Below are positions 45,420-55,348 of a DNA stretch of 64,000 nt, in pieces. Under the pieces are notes generated by a model, which saw only the letters and a program-made list of their open reading frames with translations, was not told the origin of the DNA and made no database searches. Each line of letters starts with the position of its first letter. Positions within the stretch are counted from its first letter, which is position 1. Origin of the DNA: Lepidostoma basale (lineage: Eukaryota > Arthropoda > Insecta > Trichoptera > Lepidostomatidae); contig JAHDVF020001472.1 of NCBI GenBank assembly GCA_022606425.2, forward strand, positions 103,707 through 167,706, read 5' to 3'. A program made the position numbers and the translations under genes.

Positions 45420-45725
45420 ATATATTATTGTAATACCTGATGATGTCAACATAAGTTGACGAAACAGCCGTCGCGAAAAATAAATGTGAATCATAAAAAC
45501 AAAGTTTTATAATTTAACAGTTTAAATTATTTCGGCGAAAAAATGGAATGTATATTTTTTAATGTATTTAGTTAAAATTCAATAATGCTTGTGTCTTCGA
45601 CCGGTTTCGGCAGGTCGCTGCCATCTTCTGGAAGGACTAAACCAGACTTCATCGCCAGAAAACGGCAGCGAGCTACCGAAACCGGTCGAAGACACAAACA
45701 TTAGTGGATTCTAACTAAATACGAG
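45420..45725. repeat. Two adjacent hairpin repeats with CGAAAC motifs
   Basis: 45440-45480 has GTCAACATAAGTTGACGAAACAGCCGTCGCG. 45593-45710 is a long inverted pair: TGTGTCTTCGACCGGTTTCG and CGAAACCGGTCGAAGACACA flanking CTGCCATCTTCTGG. Related half-sites occur at 25470-25540, 39470-39520 and 14610-14660. Confidence 0.65.
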
Positions 45726-46334
45726 TATACCACACATTAAAAAAAAAATTATACATATAATTTAAAAAAATATTTATTTTCATTATTTGCAATGAACTCC
45801 TACCCCAAAATTTCAAAAAACAAAATTATTTAATATGGAGTTGAACATCATTGTTTAAGAAACAATAAGCAACATTTTATTCTAGAAATTGTGATTTCGT
45901 TTACTTATATTCCCAAACGATTCCATGTTTCATTTTCAATTCAGTCCCAATAGAATGGGAGCAATATTGAGAAATATTTTCTACAATGCATAACGTATCA
46001 CGTAGGTATTCTAGAAATTCAGCTGAAGCACGTCGTATTGCTTCTTTCATATTGGAATCGCTTTGTTATTACATACATTCGTACTTCGTTCTTCATATCG
46101 TGATATCAATTTCCCCTACCTGACTCATACAGCCATCCTATTCGAAATGAAAACTTTCAGATGCAATACGGAATTTAATTTTAGAAAATAATTTGGTTAC
46201 TCATATCAAAGATAAATAAAAAGTGTAGAGCGATTATTTCAAGGAATAATTATTCAAAGATGAAACAGACGTTTTTCATTCGTATTAATAATTTAATGTG
46301 GAGCTTGTTAATGAAACAATAAATTGATAATTTT

Positions 46335-46395
46335 CCGACTGATCTAGCTAGGTTCGGCGAATCGGACTGCTGGAAGCAAAATGCGTAGGATCAAT
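46335..46395 (+). mobile_element. LINE L-G tail, left part (split by L-A)
   Basis: CTAGCTAGGTTCGGCGAATC and GGACTGCTGGAAGCAAAATG match 4498-4548 of the copy at 4350-4617. The rest of the tail resumes at 47088. Confidence 0.7.
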
Positions 46396-47085
46396 TATTC
46401 TTTTTCTGGTGTCATGTCAGGTCCCCACAACGTTGGCGATCACCGCAGCGAAAGGTTCTCAACTCTGCTAATTCCTGTCCACACTCTTATATTACGCAGC
46501 CAGGACAATTGCCGTCTACCAACTCCCTGAAGTCCCTGTATTTTGTCATGATTATCAGCCGAAGGACGTTGTATGATCGATAAGCTTAGAATAATATCAT
46601 CATTTTCTTTTTCAAGTGCCCTGTTGGGTCCCCCCAACGTTGGCGATCACCTCGGCGAACCTGTCACTGTCCTGCGCCGTTCGGAACAGCTCCTCCACAC
46701 TTCGGATGCCGGTCCACTACCTCACGTTTCGCAGCCAGGATATTTGTCTCCTTCTGGGCCCTCGGCGTCCCTCAATTTTCTCTTCCAATATCAGTTGGAG
46801 AAGGTGATACTTTTCCCCACGCAGTATATGACCCAGATGTGAGATCTTTCGAGCCTTGATAGTTGATAACAGTTGTCCGTCAACTCTAGCTCGCCTCAGG
46901 ACTTCGGTATTGGTAACCATGTCTGTCCAGGGAACTCTGAGCATTCGGCGATGGAGCCACATTTCAAATGCTTCCAGTCTGTTCATTGAGTTAACTTTCA
47001 AGGTCCACGTTTCACATCCGTACAATAAAACAGACCACACATAGCATTTGATCATTCTCTGGTGGAGTTTCAAGTTTACGTTTCT
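46396..47085 (-). mobile_element. LINE L-A tails, two copies in tandem, inserted in L-G
   Basis: Copy one (46606-47085, minus) reads [60 protein letters not shown] and GPRRRQISWLRNVR, ending with a (GAAAA)-like tail at 46606. Copy two (46396-46605) holds only the last part ([23 protein letters not shown]-like remnant). They lie between the two halves of an L-G tail. Confidence 0.78.
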
Positions 47086-47140
47086 TTCTCATCAAGGAGA
47101 ATAAAACTCTTCAAAAAATATGGCCAACGGAATTATGTAA
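47086..47140 (+). mobile_element. LINE L-G tail, right part
   Basis: ATCAAGGAGAATAAAACTCT, TCAAAAAATATGGCCA and GTAAGTAA match the end of the 4350-4617 copy, completing the tail that starts at 46335. Confidence 0.7.
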
Positions 47141-47214
47141 GTAACCTATGTAACAAATGAAATGCATACGTGATTACCTTCATGTTAGTATTTGAAAGAT
47201 AACAAATAAAAGAG

Positions 47215-48125
47215 CTGAAAGGGTTGGATGTAGGTGCCAAAATGAGCGGAGTGTCAGTAAGCTGTCTCTTGTATGCGGATGACGCTGTCCTACTTGCAGA
47301 CAACGAGCATGAACTACAAGTCCTGGTGAATTGTATGTATGAGGTATGCATGCGAAATGATCTGATGAAGAATGTTAATAAGTCCAAGGTAATGATTTTT
47401 GAAAAGGAAGAAACCATGACAGTCTGCAACGTTAGCGTGAATGGTGAAAATTTGGAGCAAGTAGTTGAGTTCGTGTATTTAGGTAGTATGTTTACAAGAG
47501 ATGGGCGAGTGGAGAGGGATATTGAAAGAAGGGTTGGGGCAGGTAACAAAGTGAATGGTGCACTTAAAGTTGTCATCGTAAACAAAAACCTATCCAAAAA
47601 AGCTAGAATGGGAGTGCACAATGGTGTTCTTCTACCGACCCTTGTGTATGGAAGCGAAGCATGGAACTGGCAAAAGAAGGATGAAAGTAGAATAAATGCA
47701 GTAGAAATGAGATCTCTTAGACGAATATGTGGATACTCTGTATATGATAGAATGTCGAATGAAAATATAAGAAGTGAATGCGGTGCGAATGATGGTGTCA
47801 TGAACAAAATAATGAAAGGATCATTAAGATGGTTTAGACACATGGAAAGAATGAATGAAGAAAGAATGGTAAAAAAAATTATATGTTAATGATGTAAATG
47901 GAACCAGAAATAGAGGAAGACCGAGGAAAACTTGGCACGATCAAATAAATCAAATATTGAATGTCTGCCATGTGAGGAGTCAGAGAAATCGACGCGCGTG
48001 CATGACACGATGTATGAATGTTGAGAAAGCGAGAGAAATATGTCGGGAAAGAAAAGTATGGCAGTCCATTCTTTCTGCCTACCGCTTCGGGGAGACGGCG
48101 TGATGGTTAGTTAGTTAGTTAGTTT
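47215..48125 (+). mobile_element. L-GTTA LINE, longest copy, with reverse transcriptase YADD motif
   Basis: The open frame 47224-47889 encodes the end of the reverse transcriptase (SVSCLLYADDAVLLADNEHE, with the catalytic YADD), the following thumb region (EFVYLGSMFTRDGRVERDIE) and the C-terminal domain ([31 protein letters not shown]). A frameshift in an A-run at about 47870 separates the last part ([36 protein letters not shown]). It ends CTTCGGGGAGACGGCGTGAT then (GGTTA/GTTA)n. The 5' half, including the endonuclease, is missing, so it cannot move autonomously. Best assigned to RTE-like LINEs; at least ten shorter copies are in this window. Confidence 0.9.
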
Positions 48126-48564
48126 AGTGTTTGAAATTAATTTTCCAATAATATTCAACTCGATGGGCAAACATTGAAAAACCGCTACCCATTAGTGTAT
48201 GTACAGGTATACCTGTGTAGGCTGGTGGACGGACATCGTTCGTGTCATGCCTCCTTATGGCGGAATAATGTCCTATTGAGCCCACCTCCAGCTATAGTGT
48301 CCTCTATTAAAGTAAATTACTCCCCGGGTAATGATGCTTGATAGTTGATACGAAACTTTATTACTAACAGCTGCTATCAATGTTGTATATTAGGTATATC
48401 AAATAATAATGATCGTAGCGCGACCTACTTGTATTCACGCGAATATACAATGAGTTACATAATTACTTGAATGTCTCAAAATGGAGTCGGTCTATATCAT
48501 AGTTCAACAAAATTTCCACATTTTACTATATTAATTCAAAATAAATCAATGAATTTCAGATTGT

Positions 48565-48609
48565 AAATATCTTCTTCTTCTCGTGATTGAGGGTGGTGTC
48601 TATCCTGTG
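48565..48609 (-). mobile_element. LINE L-C tail, left flank of the nest
   Basis: TCTTCTTCTTCTCGTGATTGA then GGGTGGTGTCTATCCTGTG is the same 3' end as at 2430-2475. The sequence continues at about 56788 (GTCTATCTTGTAAACC) after the nested elements. Confidence 0.65.
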
Positions 48610-49374
48610 TGTACGGGACGCACTGGACGTCCCTGTAATTTTTTATTTGTGGCGCCGACTGCTGCTCGTCTCCGATGTAGTCCACGGGGAAAGGGGCGTG
48701 ATGCTACTTAACTCTCGTACCGAAAGCGGGCGAAAAAATAATAAGCAAGTTATATTTAGTCGGCGATCGGTAGAGAGTGAAGCGTGATGCGAAGTGGGGT
48801 GTGCGAGGGCTCAGCCTTTATAAAGGCTATTTTCAACTGATGCTCTTGGCAGGCTCTAGGCATGCACTGATTTGCTCTGCCCAGGGCCCACCTATTTATA
48901 CGATTTGCCGGCGGCGGTCCCGGTAGCAGTGCCACCTGGCGGCACTTTCTCAAAGCTACCTGCCGGCCGCGAGGCCTCCCACTGTTTTCGCCACCCCACG
49001 CTTCGACCGTTCACACTTCACTCCGTCCCGACCGCCTCGTTTATTCCTTATGATCAATTATACAAGAAAAATACAAAAAAGAGGACTTATACTCTAAATA
49101 CACAAAGTTGCGACGTTAAAACCGGGAGCTAAAAATGTACGGGGAGAATTGTGGGACTGGCCAAAATGGACGCCGCGGACCCCTGTGTGCCCTCTCTCGC
49201 TCGCACACAGCTTGCTGGCCTCGGCGTCCTATGTAGCAGACTTTCAGCGCAGTCCCCTCTCTCCGCCCGTTACCTAATTCAGCCCACGATTCCAACGCCG
49301 CACAAACACAAATAGATAGATGAAATTAAGTGATAATATCGGGAAGTTTTAATCGCCCCCGTACGTCCGATACA
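48610..49374 (-). repeat. 3' LTR of the BEL/Pao element (765 bp)
   Basis: On the minus strand begins TGTATCGGACGTACGG and ends GCGTCCCGTACA. Differs from the other LTR by one extra T (near 48639-48644) and one extra A (near 49130-49134). AATAAA on the minus strand at 48642-48647 is a likely poly(A) signal. Confidence 0.96.
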
Positions 49375-49382
49375 CTCCCCCC
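49375..49382 (-). other. Polypurine tract of the BEL/Pao element
   Basis: GGGGGGAG on the minus strand directly abuts the 3' LTR, where second-strand synthesis is primed. Confidence 0.8.
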
Positions 49383-49398
49383 GTGCGGCTGCGCCGTA

Positions 49399-52300
49399 CT
49401 AACACTTTCGGGCGTATCCTAGGCGGGGGGTCGGTCGTCGACGGGTCTTCGGCGGCGGAAGAGCATCCTTCGGGAGTGGCGTGTCTGGTTCCGGCTGAAA
49501 TACAGCGACGCGGACTGCAGGCCGCGTATATGTTCCCTTGCTCGTCTGTATTGTCACGGTTCTGGTCTGGCCGTCAGCTGCCGGGGTGGCCTCGACGACG
49601 CGTCCGCGGGGCCATGTGTTCCTTGGCAGCGACGGGTCGGCGAGTAGCACCAAGTCCCCCACCTTGATGGGCGGTCGCTGCTGGTGCCATTTCTGCCGGT
49701 GACTGATGGTGGGGACGTAATCCCTTAGCCAGCGTCTCCAAAATCCATCCGCGAGTTGTTGGCTGATGCGCCATTGCTTTCGCAGGCAGGCGTCCGGCTT
49801 TCCTCTTGCGAGGATGGTGAGATGCGGTCGTCGCGAGGCTCCCCCCATCAGGAAGTGGTTGGGGGTCAGGGGTTCCTCCTCTGTCGGGTCCACGGCGACG
49901 TGGGTCAGCGGGCGGTTGTTGATGGTGTGTTCCACCTCGGCAAGTGCGGTCAGCAAGGTCTCCTCCCGAGGGGCTTGCTCCCTTAGGATCGCCTTTAGGG
50001 CTTGTTTCACCGACCGCACTAGCCTTTCCCATGCTCCCCCCATGTGCGGGGCTCCGGGGGGGATGAATCTCCACTCTGTCTCGTTCCCCGCCAGGTACTC
50101 TGCGATCTTCTCATTCGCAGACAGCTCCGTGGCGGCCTCTCTCATCTCTCTGTCAGCGCCGTGGAAATTGGTTCCGTTGTCCGTGAGTATGGTTGCGGGT
50201 TGGCCCCTGCGGGCGGACATCCGGCGGAGCGCCATGATGGCGGAGTCCGCGCTCAGTGGAGCGGCGAGTTCAAGGTGCACGGCGCGCGTCGTCAGGCACG
50301 TGAGGAGCGCTCCGTACCTCTTCTCCCGCCGTCGGCCGATGGTAACCTCCATCGGCCCGAAGTAGTCCAGTCCGCAGTGTGTGAAGGGCCGGACGCGTCC
50401 GGCCAACCGTATCGATGGCAGGGGGGCCATTCTGGGTGGTAGTGGCTGGCAGCGTCTGAAGCGGCACGTCGGGCAGCGGAAGCGCAGGGCGCGCAAGTTA
50501 GTGCGCAATCTCAGCACGTGGAAGCTGCTGCGCACCTCTGCCACAGTCGTCTCTATCGCCGGGTGAAGTCCTTTGTGGTGGATGTGGTTGAGCAGGAGAC
50601 GGGTGTATGGGTCGTCCCCGTCGAGGATTATCGGCGAGCGCGTGTCGCCCGACACTCCGCGGAGTTTCCTCAGGCGGCTGTCAGCGCGCCATAGGCCCTC
50701 TCGGTCCTGAAACGGCGCGAGAGGGGCTAGTCGGCTCGAGCGCATGCTGCGGAAGGATCGGGATTGCGAGGCCTGTGTCAGCCTCTTCTCGGCCTCGCGG
50801 ACCTCCTCGGCGCGGAGCGTCCCCTCTGGTTCCCGTCTTGCTGCTCCCTCGCGGCATCGGCGGATGAATCGCAGGACCCACGCCGTGGCGCGGGTCAGAC
50901 GGCTCCAGGATGAGAACCGTGTGACGTCAGGTAATCCTCCTTCGTCGAGTTGTGTAAGTGTCCCGACGAATTGCGGTCGCAACTCTAGGTCATCGGGCTG
51001 GGGCTGGAGCGCCCTCTCACGTGGCCATTCGGTCTCCGGTGCCCTCAGAAATGCGGGGCCGCCGAACCATTTCCCAGCGGGTGTGAGATCCGGCGCCTCG
51101 CCGTCCCTGGTCCCGGCGTCAGCGGGGTTGAGTTTGGTGGGCACCCACTTCCAGTCCGAGGCAGATGACAACTCGTCGATTTCGCCAAGGCGGTTGGCGA
51201 CGAAGGCGGAGTAACTGCGCGGGTCCGTCCGGATCCAGCATAGGACCGTGGAGGAGTCCGTCCAGTAAGTCGTCTTGATTATGTGTAGTTGCGTCTCTTT
51301 TCGTATGGTGGCGGCCAGGCGGGCTGCCATCAGGGCGGCTTGCAGCTCCATTCGGGGGACGGACAGAGGCTTGAGGGGTGCCACCTTTGTTTTCGCGGCA
51401 ATGAAGTAGACGTCCTTTCCCCCGACTATGTAAGCCACGGTGCAACACGCCAGCTCGGACGCGTCGCAGAAGACGTGCAGTGTGACGTCGCCGCCGCTTC
51501 TCCCGGCCGTGCAACGCGGGATCTTGACATCGATGTGGCTCGCGAGCTCCAACCATTCCTGCCACTTCTTGGCCTGCGCCGGTTGGATGACCTCGTCCCA
51601 CTCGATGCCCGACCGCCAGACGGCCTGTAGGAGGATCTTCGATCGGATCGTCAGGCAGGTGATGAAGCCCACCGGATCGAAAATTCTCATGACGGCGCTC
51701 AGCAGCTGTCGCTTGGTGGGTCGGGCCGCCACGTCCTCGGTCCTCCTAAAGTTGAACCGGAACTGGTCGGCGGCCGGACTCCACTCCAGTCCCAGGATCT
51801 TCTCTGTCTCCTCGCCTCCGTCGATGGTTACACTCTGGATGGACGCGGGTTCGTTGGTCGCCCAGTTTGTCAGTTCGAAACCGCTGGCTGCCAAGGCGTC
51901 TCGGATGTCTCGGACGAGCGTGGCGGCCTCCTCCGGGGTGTCCACCGCGTCCAGATAGTCGTCCATGTAGAACTTGGTTCTGATCGCGATGGCTGCCTCG
52001 GGGAACTTCAGCGCACAAGCCTCCGCCGCCTTGTTGCGCACAAAGTGCGCGCTGCTCGGGGAGCAAGTCGCTCCAAACATCACGGACGTGAGGACGTAGG
52101 CGGCGGGCTCCGACTGCGCATTCGGGCGCCATAGGTACGTCTGCGAGGGCCAGTCGGCCGGGCGAATCTTGATGCGCAGGAACATCTCCTTAATGTCAGC
52201 CGCGAGAGCCACCTTGCCCTCGCGGAAGCGGATGAGGTTCCCGAGCAGAGATGTCAGCAAGTCGGGGCCGGTCAGCAGACGGTCGTTCAGCGAGGTCCCT

Positions 52301-55300
52301 CGGCAGCGGCTGGCGGCGTCGAAGACCACTCGGAACTTCCCTGGCTTATTCGGGTTTGATATGGAGAAGTGGGGCAGGTACCATCTTCGTGGTGCCGGTG
52401 CAGCGGCCTCCGCTTCGCTCAACTGCCTAGCGTAACCCTTGCTAAGCAGGAGCTCCATTTTCTCTGTGTATTGGGCAGCTAGTGGCGGGTCCCTCTGCAG
52501 CTTCTTCTCAAGCGTGAGTAGTCTCCTCCTCGCACACGCACGATTGTCCGGGAGCAGGGAGGAGTCTTCCTTCCATAATAGGCCCGTCTCCCAGCTGCCG
52601 TCCGCCAGTCTCCGAGTGGTCTGCTCCATCAGCTGCTCCGCTCTCTGATCGTCTGCGTTGATGCGTTCCGCGGCCGTTACTCCGAGGGAATCGACCGCGA
52701 AATTGTAGCGGAGCAGCTCGTCTAGTCGGGTGTCCTGCCGGTCCTCGGATCGTAGCGCCAAGGTTGTTGCGTGAAGTATCTTCCCGCTGGCTAACCAGCC
52801 GAGGGCCGTTCGGGACATGAGGGGGAGGTCCGCTTTCTCAGAGACCTCCCGTGACACTATTAGGTGCGCGTTATCATTCCCGATCAGTATGACCGGTCGT
52901 ACGCGTCGCCCGTCGGGTAGCGGCTGTAGTGGGAGGTCTAGACCCTCCACCGTGTATGCCTCCACGGTGTACTTTTGTCCCTCCGAGTTAAGGAGGGATA
53001 TCGATACTCGCCGGGAGTGAGAGTCCTTTGCGCACGCTCCGAGTGCTCCGTGTAGGCGGAGCTCGTACTTCGGTCCCGTGGCGCCGACGTCTCTTGCCGT
53101 TCTGGCGTCGATTAAGGTGACCGTCGACCCCTCATCGAGGAGAGCGTGCACTGGGGCTGCACCTCTAGGTCCGGTCACCGTTACCTCCGCAACTTTGAGG
53201 TAGACATCTGGGTCGGGCCGCGAGACGTGCATGCACGTCACCGCTTGCGTTCTATGTAGGAGTTCGTGGTGATCTCCGCCGCATCCCTCGATGTTGCACG
53301 GTCCTTGCACACACTGACCTTTGTGTAAGGCCAAACAAACAACACAGGCGCCGGCCGCTCGAACGAGCACCCAGCGCCGTTTCGGATCACTTTTTGTAAA
53401 CTCGGGGCACTTTTTCAACTTATGTTTATGAGATTGGCAGATCGCACAAGCGTTTCTTACACTTTTATTGTCACTTATTTCACTGGGGCGTTTACGCGGC
53501 GGGGCACTCACGGTGTCGCGCGCGGGCGCGGCGCATTCTTTTGCTTCGTACGCTGTCGCGTGCACTGTGGCCTTGAAGTCGCGCCTCTCGCGTCCCGTCG
53601 CGGCCCTTCCTGATCTCAGCGAGCAACCGAAACGAGGCATCCGGTCCATGATGTTCCGGAGGAACTTCGAGAACTCGGTGATGGTTGACTCGGTTGCAGT
53701 CTGCGCCCAATTCACCCGCAGAAAGAAAGGTAACTTTGCAGTTACGTCGCACAACAGCGCCGGGTTCGCCAAGTAATCCGAGGGCATGAGATTTAGTTGT
53801 GCCACTAGATTTTGGATCGCCGCACTAAAATCGAAGAACTGTTCGTTCGTTGCGTTGTCCGGGAGGTCGGGGAGTTTCCTAACCCTCTCTAGGGTCAGTG
53901 TCGCAATCGAGTGGACGTCGCCGAAGCGGCGTTCCAGGACCTCGAGGATTTCCGGGACGTGCTCCGGGTCCAAAAGAAGGCTTGCTACTGCTCCCCGCGC
54001 CTTCCCGACGAGTACGCGCTGAAGTCGCATCAGGTTCTCCGCCTTGGTCATCTTGCAGGTGGTGGTAGACGACCAGAATTGGGCCTGCCAGCCCGGCCAG
54101 TCCAGGGGGTCGCCGGCGAAGTTGGGAAGGTCCTTTGCCATGGACTGTCTGGCGAGGAAGGCCGTCATTTGGTTCCCCTGTTCAGTTGAGTGGGAAGGGC
54201 CATCGTTGAGGCTCCTGGCTTCAGCCCTCTCCATCAAGGCGGTCAGGCGGGCGAGTGACTCGTCCGTTCCACCGCTCACTGGGGGCCAAAGCGCCTGCAT
54301 CGGCGCTCCGTCCATGCGGGGTGGCGGGGCGTGTGTGCCGGCCGCGTACCCGCGTGTGTTGTCCGGCGCCGGGCCTTGTAGGCCGGGCGCGGCGTTGTAG
54401 TGCGGCTCCTCTCGATTGGCGGAGCGCCCGTGGCTGCTCCGCTCCTCGCCGCTCTGCACAGGCTGCGTGGGTCCCCACCGCGTGTCGGCCGGCGCCGGGG
54501 CCCTCGGGCCGGGCGCGGGCGCGCTGCTGTGGTCCTGCATCCTGCGCTCAGCAGCATAGGGGTCGTATGATGGGACCCTGCTGCTCGGAGTCGGATCCGT
54601 TCTGCTCCAATGCGCGCCTGACGCGTCTGCATGGTGCTGATGTCCGGGCTCCTGGTGGGTGAGTGCTGGCGGCACCTGCCGCGGTTGACACGCCTGTGCC
54701 GGTCCGTTGTAACCGGATGGTGTCATCCCCAGTGGCAGCGCTCGTTCGGGGGCTGAACGCGGGTCGTAAGGCCGCGCCCAGCCGCTCGGAGTAGGATCTG
54801 CTTGTTCCTGCCGCGGTTGACCTGCTTGTGCCGGCCCGCCTGGGCCGGGAGCGGTCATTCCTGCTGGCGGCGCTCGTCCTGTGAGTGCACGCAGTGAAGC
54901 CTGAAGATCTTCCATCTGTGCAGCGTATCTCTCGACCTCCCGCTCGCGCCTCCGCAGCTCCTTGCGGAGCAGGCGGACGGTGTCCTGGGTAGAGATCGAA
55001 GACGGCTGGTCCTCATCCTCGGTGTCCGTGCTCCTGCTCGGACACGGCGTGGTGAGGTCGGCTGTTGCGGAAGCCCCGCTGTCGGCGGGCGCAGATGAAC
55101 ATGTCTGCAGCCACTCGGCGGTCGTCTGGTCCCCGGAAGGCACACGAACGGCGGGCGCAGGCTGCTCGGCTGCGGTGAGAGGGGCTGCCGGGGGCGCTAG
55201 GCCCGGGGCGGCAGCGAAGTGGGTGGAAGGCGGTGCATTCCCTCCGGCTGTGGTGGTGGAAGGTCCAGCGGGCCCACTGGAGGCTTCCTTCCCGGAGCGG

Positions 55301-55314
55301 AGTGAAGGCGACAT
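49399..55314 (-). CDS. BEL/Pao gag-pol polyprotein, uninterrupted
   Basis: The frame is open to 55362, inside the LTR, but its first ATG is at 55314 (PMSPSLRSGK, residue 17 of the open frame), giving 1971 residues. Order, numbered from the open frame: Pro/Ala-rich leader with a short coiled coil (about 127-163); gag (DUF1759-like, about 405-560, KDLPNFAGDPLDWPGW); Cys/His knuckle (CAICQSHKHKLKKC, about 639); aspartic protease (HALLDEGSTVTLID, about 739); reverse transcriptase with YMDDYLDA (about 1132); RNase H (FCDAS, RMELQ, YWTDSST, about 1298-1370); integrase with HHCC zinc site (about 1593-1633), catalytic Asp in GLDYFGP, Asp in TDNGTNFHG and Glu in GGAWERLV; and a C-terminal DUF5641-like segment (GFWRRWLRDYVPT). 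All catalytic motifs look present. Gag and pol are in one frame, as in many BEL/Pao elements. The many ORFs on the opposite strand are GC-driven shadows. Confidence 0.96.
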   Translation of the reverse strand: MSPSLRSGKEASSGPAGPSTTTAGGNAPPSTHFAAAPGLAPPAAPLTAAEQPAPAVRVPSGDQTTAEWLQTCSSAPADSGASATADLTTPCPSRSTDTEDEDQPSSISTQDTVRLLRKELRRREREVERYAAQMEDLQASLRALTGRAPPAGMTAPGPGGPAQAGQPRQEQADPTPSGWARPYDPRSAPERALPLGMTPSGYNGPAQACQPRQVPPALTHQEPGHQHHADASGAHWSRTDPTPSSRVPSYDPYAAERRMQDHSSAPAPGPRAPAPADTRWGPTQPVQSGEERSSHGRSANREEPHYNAAPGLQGPAPDNTRGYAAGTHAPPPRMDGAPMQALWPPVSGGTDESLARLTALMERAEARSLNDGPSHSTEQGNQMTAFLARQSMAKDLPNFAGDPLDWPGWQAQFWSSTTTCKMTKAENLMRLQRVLVGKARGAVASLLLDPEHVPEILEVLERRFGDVHSIATLTLERVRKLPDLPDNATNEQFFDFSAAIQNLVAQLNLMPSDYLANPALLCDVTAKLPFFLRVNWAQTATESTITEFSKFLRNIMDRMPRFGCSLRSGRAATGRERRDFKATVHATAYEAKECAAPARDTVSAPPRKRPSEISDNKSVRNACAICQSHKHKLKKCPEFTKSDPKRRWVLVRAAGACVVCLALHKGQCVQGPCNIEGCGGDHHELLHRTQAVTCMHVSRPDPDVYLKVAEVTVTGPRGAAPVHALLDEGSTVTLIDARTARDVGATGPKYELRLHGALGACAKDSHSRRVSISLLNSEGQKYTVEAYTVEGLDLPLQPLPDGRRVRPVILIGNDNAHLIVSREVSEKADLPLMSRTALGWLASGKILHATTLALRSEDRQDTRLDELLRYNFAVDSLGVTAAERINADDQRAEQLMEQTTRRLADGSWETGLLWKEDSSLLPDNRACARRRLLTLEKKLQRDPPLAAQYTEKMELLLSKGYARQLSEAEAAAPAPRRWYLPHFSISNPNKPGKFRVVFDAASRCRGTSLNDRLLTGPDLLTSLLGNLIRFREGKVALAADIKEMFLRIKIRPADWPSQTYLWRPNAQSEPAAYVLTSVMFGATCSPSSAHFVRNKAAEACALKFPEAAIAIRTKFYMDDYLDAVDTPEEAATLVRDIRDALAASGFELTNWATNEPASIQSVTIDGGEETEKILGLEWSPAADQFRFNFRRTEDVAARPTKRQLLSAVMRIFDPVGFITCLTIRSKILLQAVWRSGIEWDEVIQPAQAKKWQEWLELASHIDVKIPRCTAGRSGGDVTLHVFCDASELACCTVAYIVGGKDVYFIAAKTKVAPLKPLSVPRMELQAALMAARLAATIRKETQLHIIKTTYWTDSSTVLCWIRTDPRSYSAFVANRLGEIDELSSASDWKWVPTKLNPADAGTRDGEAPDLTPAGKWFGGPAFLRAPETEWPRERALQPQPDDLELRPQFVGTLTQLDEGGLPDVTRFSSWSRLTRATAWVLRFIRRCREGAARREPEGTLRAEEVREAEKRLTQASQSRSFRSMRSSRLAPLAPFQDREGLWRADSRLRKLRGVSGDTRSPIILDGDDPYTRLLLNHIHHKGLHPAIETTVAEVRSSFHVLRLRTNLRALRFRCPTCRFRRCQPLPPRMAPLPSIRLAGRVRPFTHCGLDYFGPMEVTIGRRREKRYGALLTCLTTRAVHLELAAPLSADSAIMALRRMSARRGQPATILTDNGTNFHGADREMREAATELSANEKIAEYLAGNETEWRFIPPGAPHMGGAWERLVRSVKQALKAILREQAPREETLLTALAEVEHTINNRPLTHVAVDPTEEEPLTPNHFLMGGASRRPHLTILARGKPDACLRKQWRISQQLADGFWRRWLRDYVPTISHRQKWHQQRPPIKVGDLVLLADPSLPRNTWPRGRVVEATPAADGQTRTVTIQTSKGTYTRPAVRVAVFQPEPDTPLPKDALPPPKTRRRPTPRLGYARKC

Positions 55315-55333
55315 CGGAGATGAGACTGATCCG

Positions 55334-55348
55334 CGGCTCGAAGGACCA
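55334..55348 (-). other. tRNA-Tyr primer-binding site of the BEL/Pao element
   Basis: The minus strand directly after the 5' LTR reads TGGTCCTTCGAGCCG. This complements the 3' end of insect tRNA-Tyr (…CGGCTCGAAGGA plus CCA), as I know it. The position right at the LTR boundary is as expected. Confidence 0.85.

Noticed and set aside
47133..47843. 236-residue minus-strand ORF
   Set aside because: It is antisense to the L-GTTA reverse-transcriptase frame; similar shadows occur at 35228-35590, 62368-62721 and 59706-59910.
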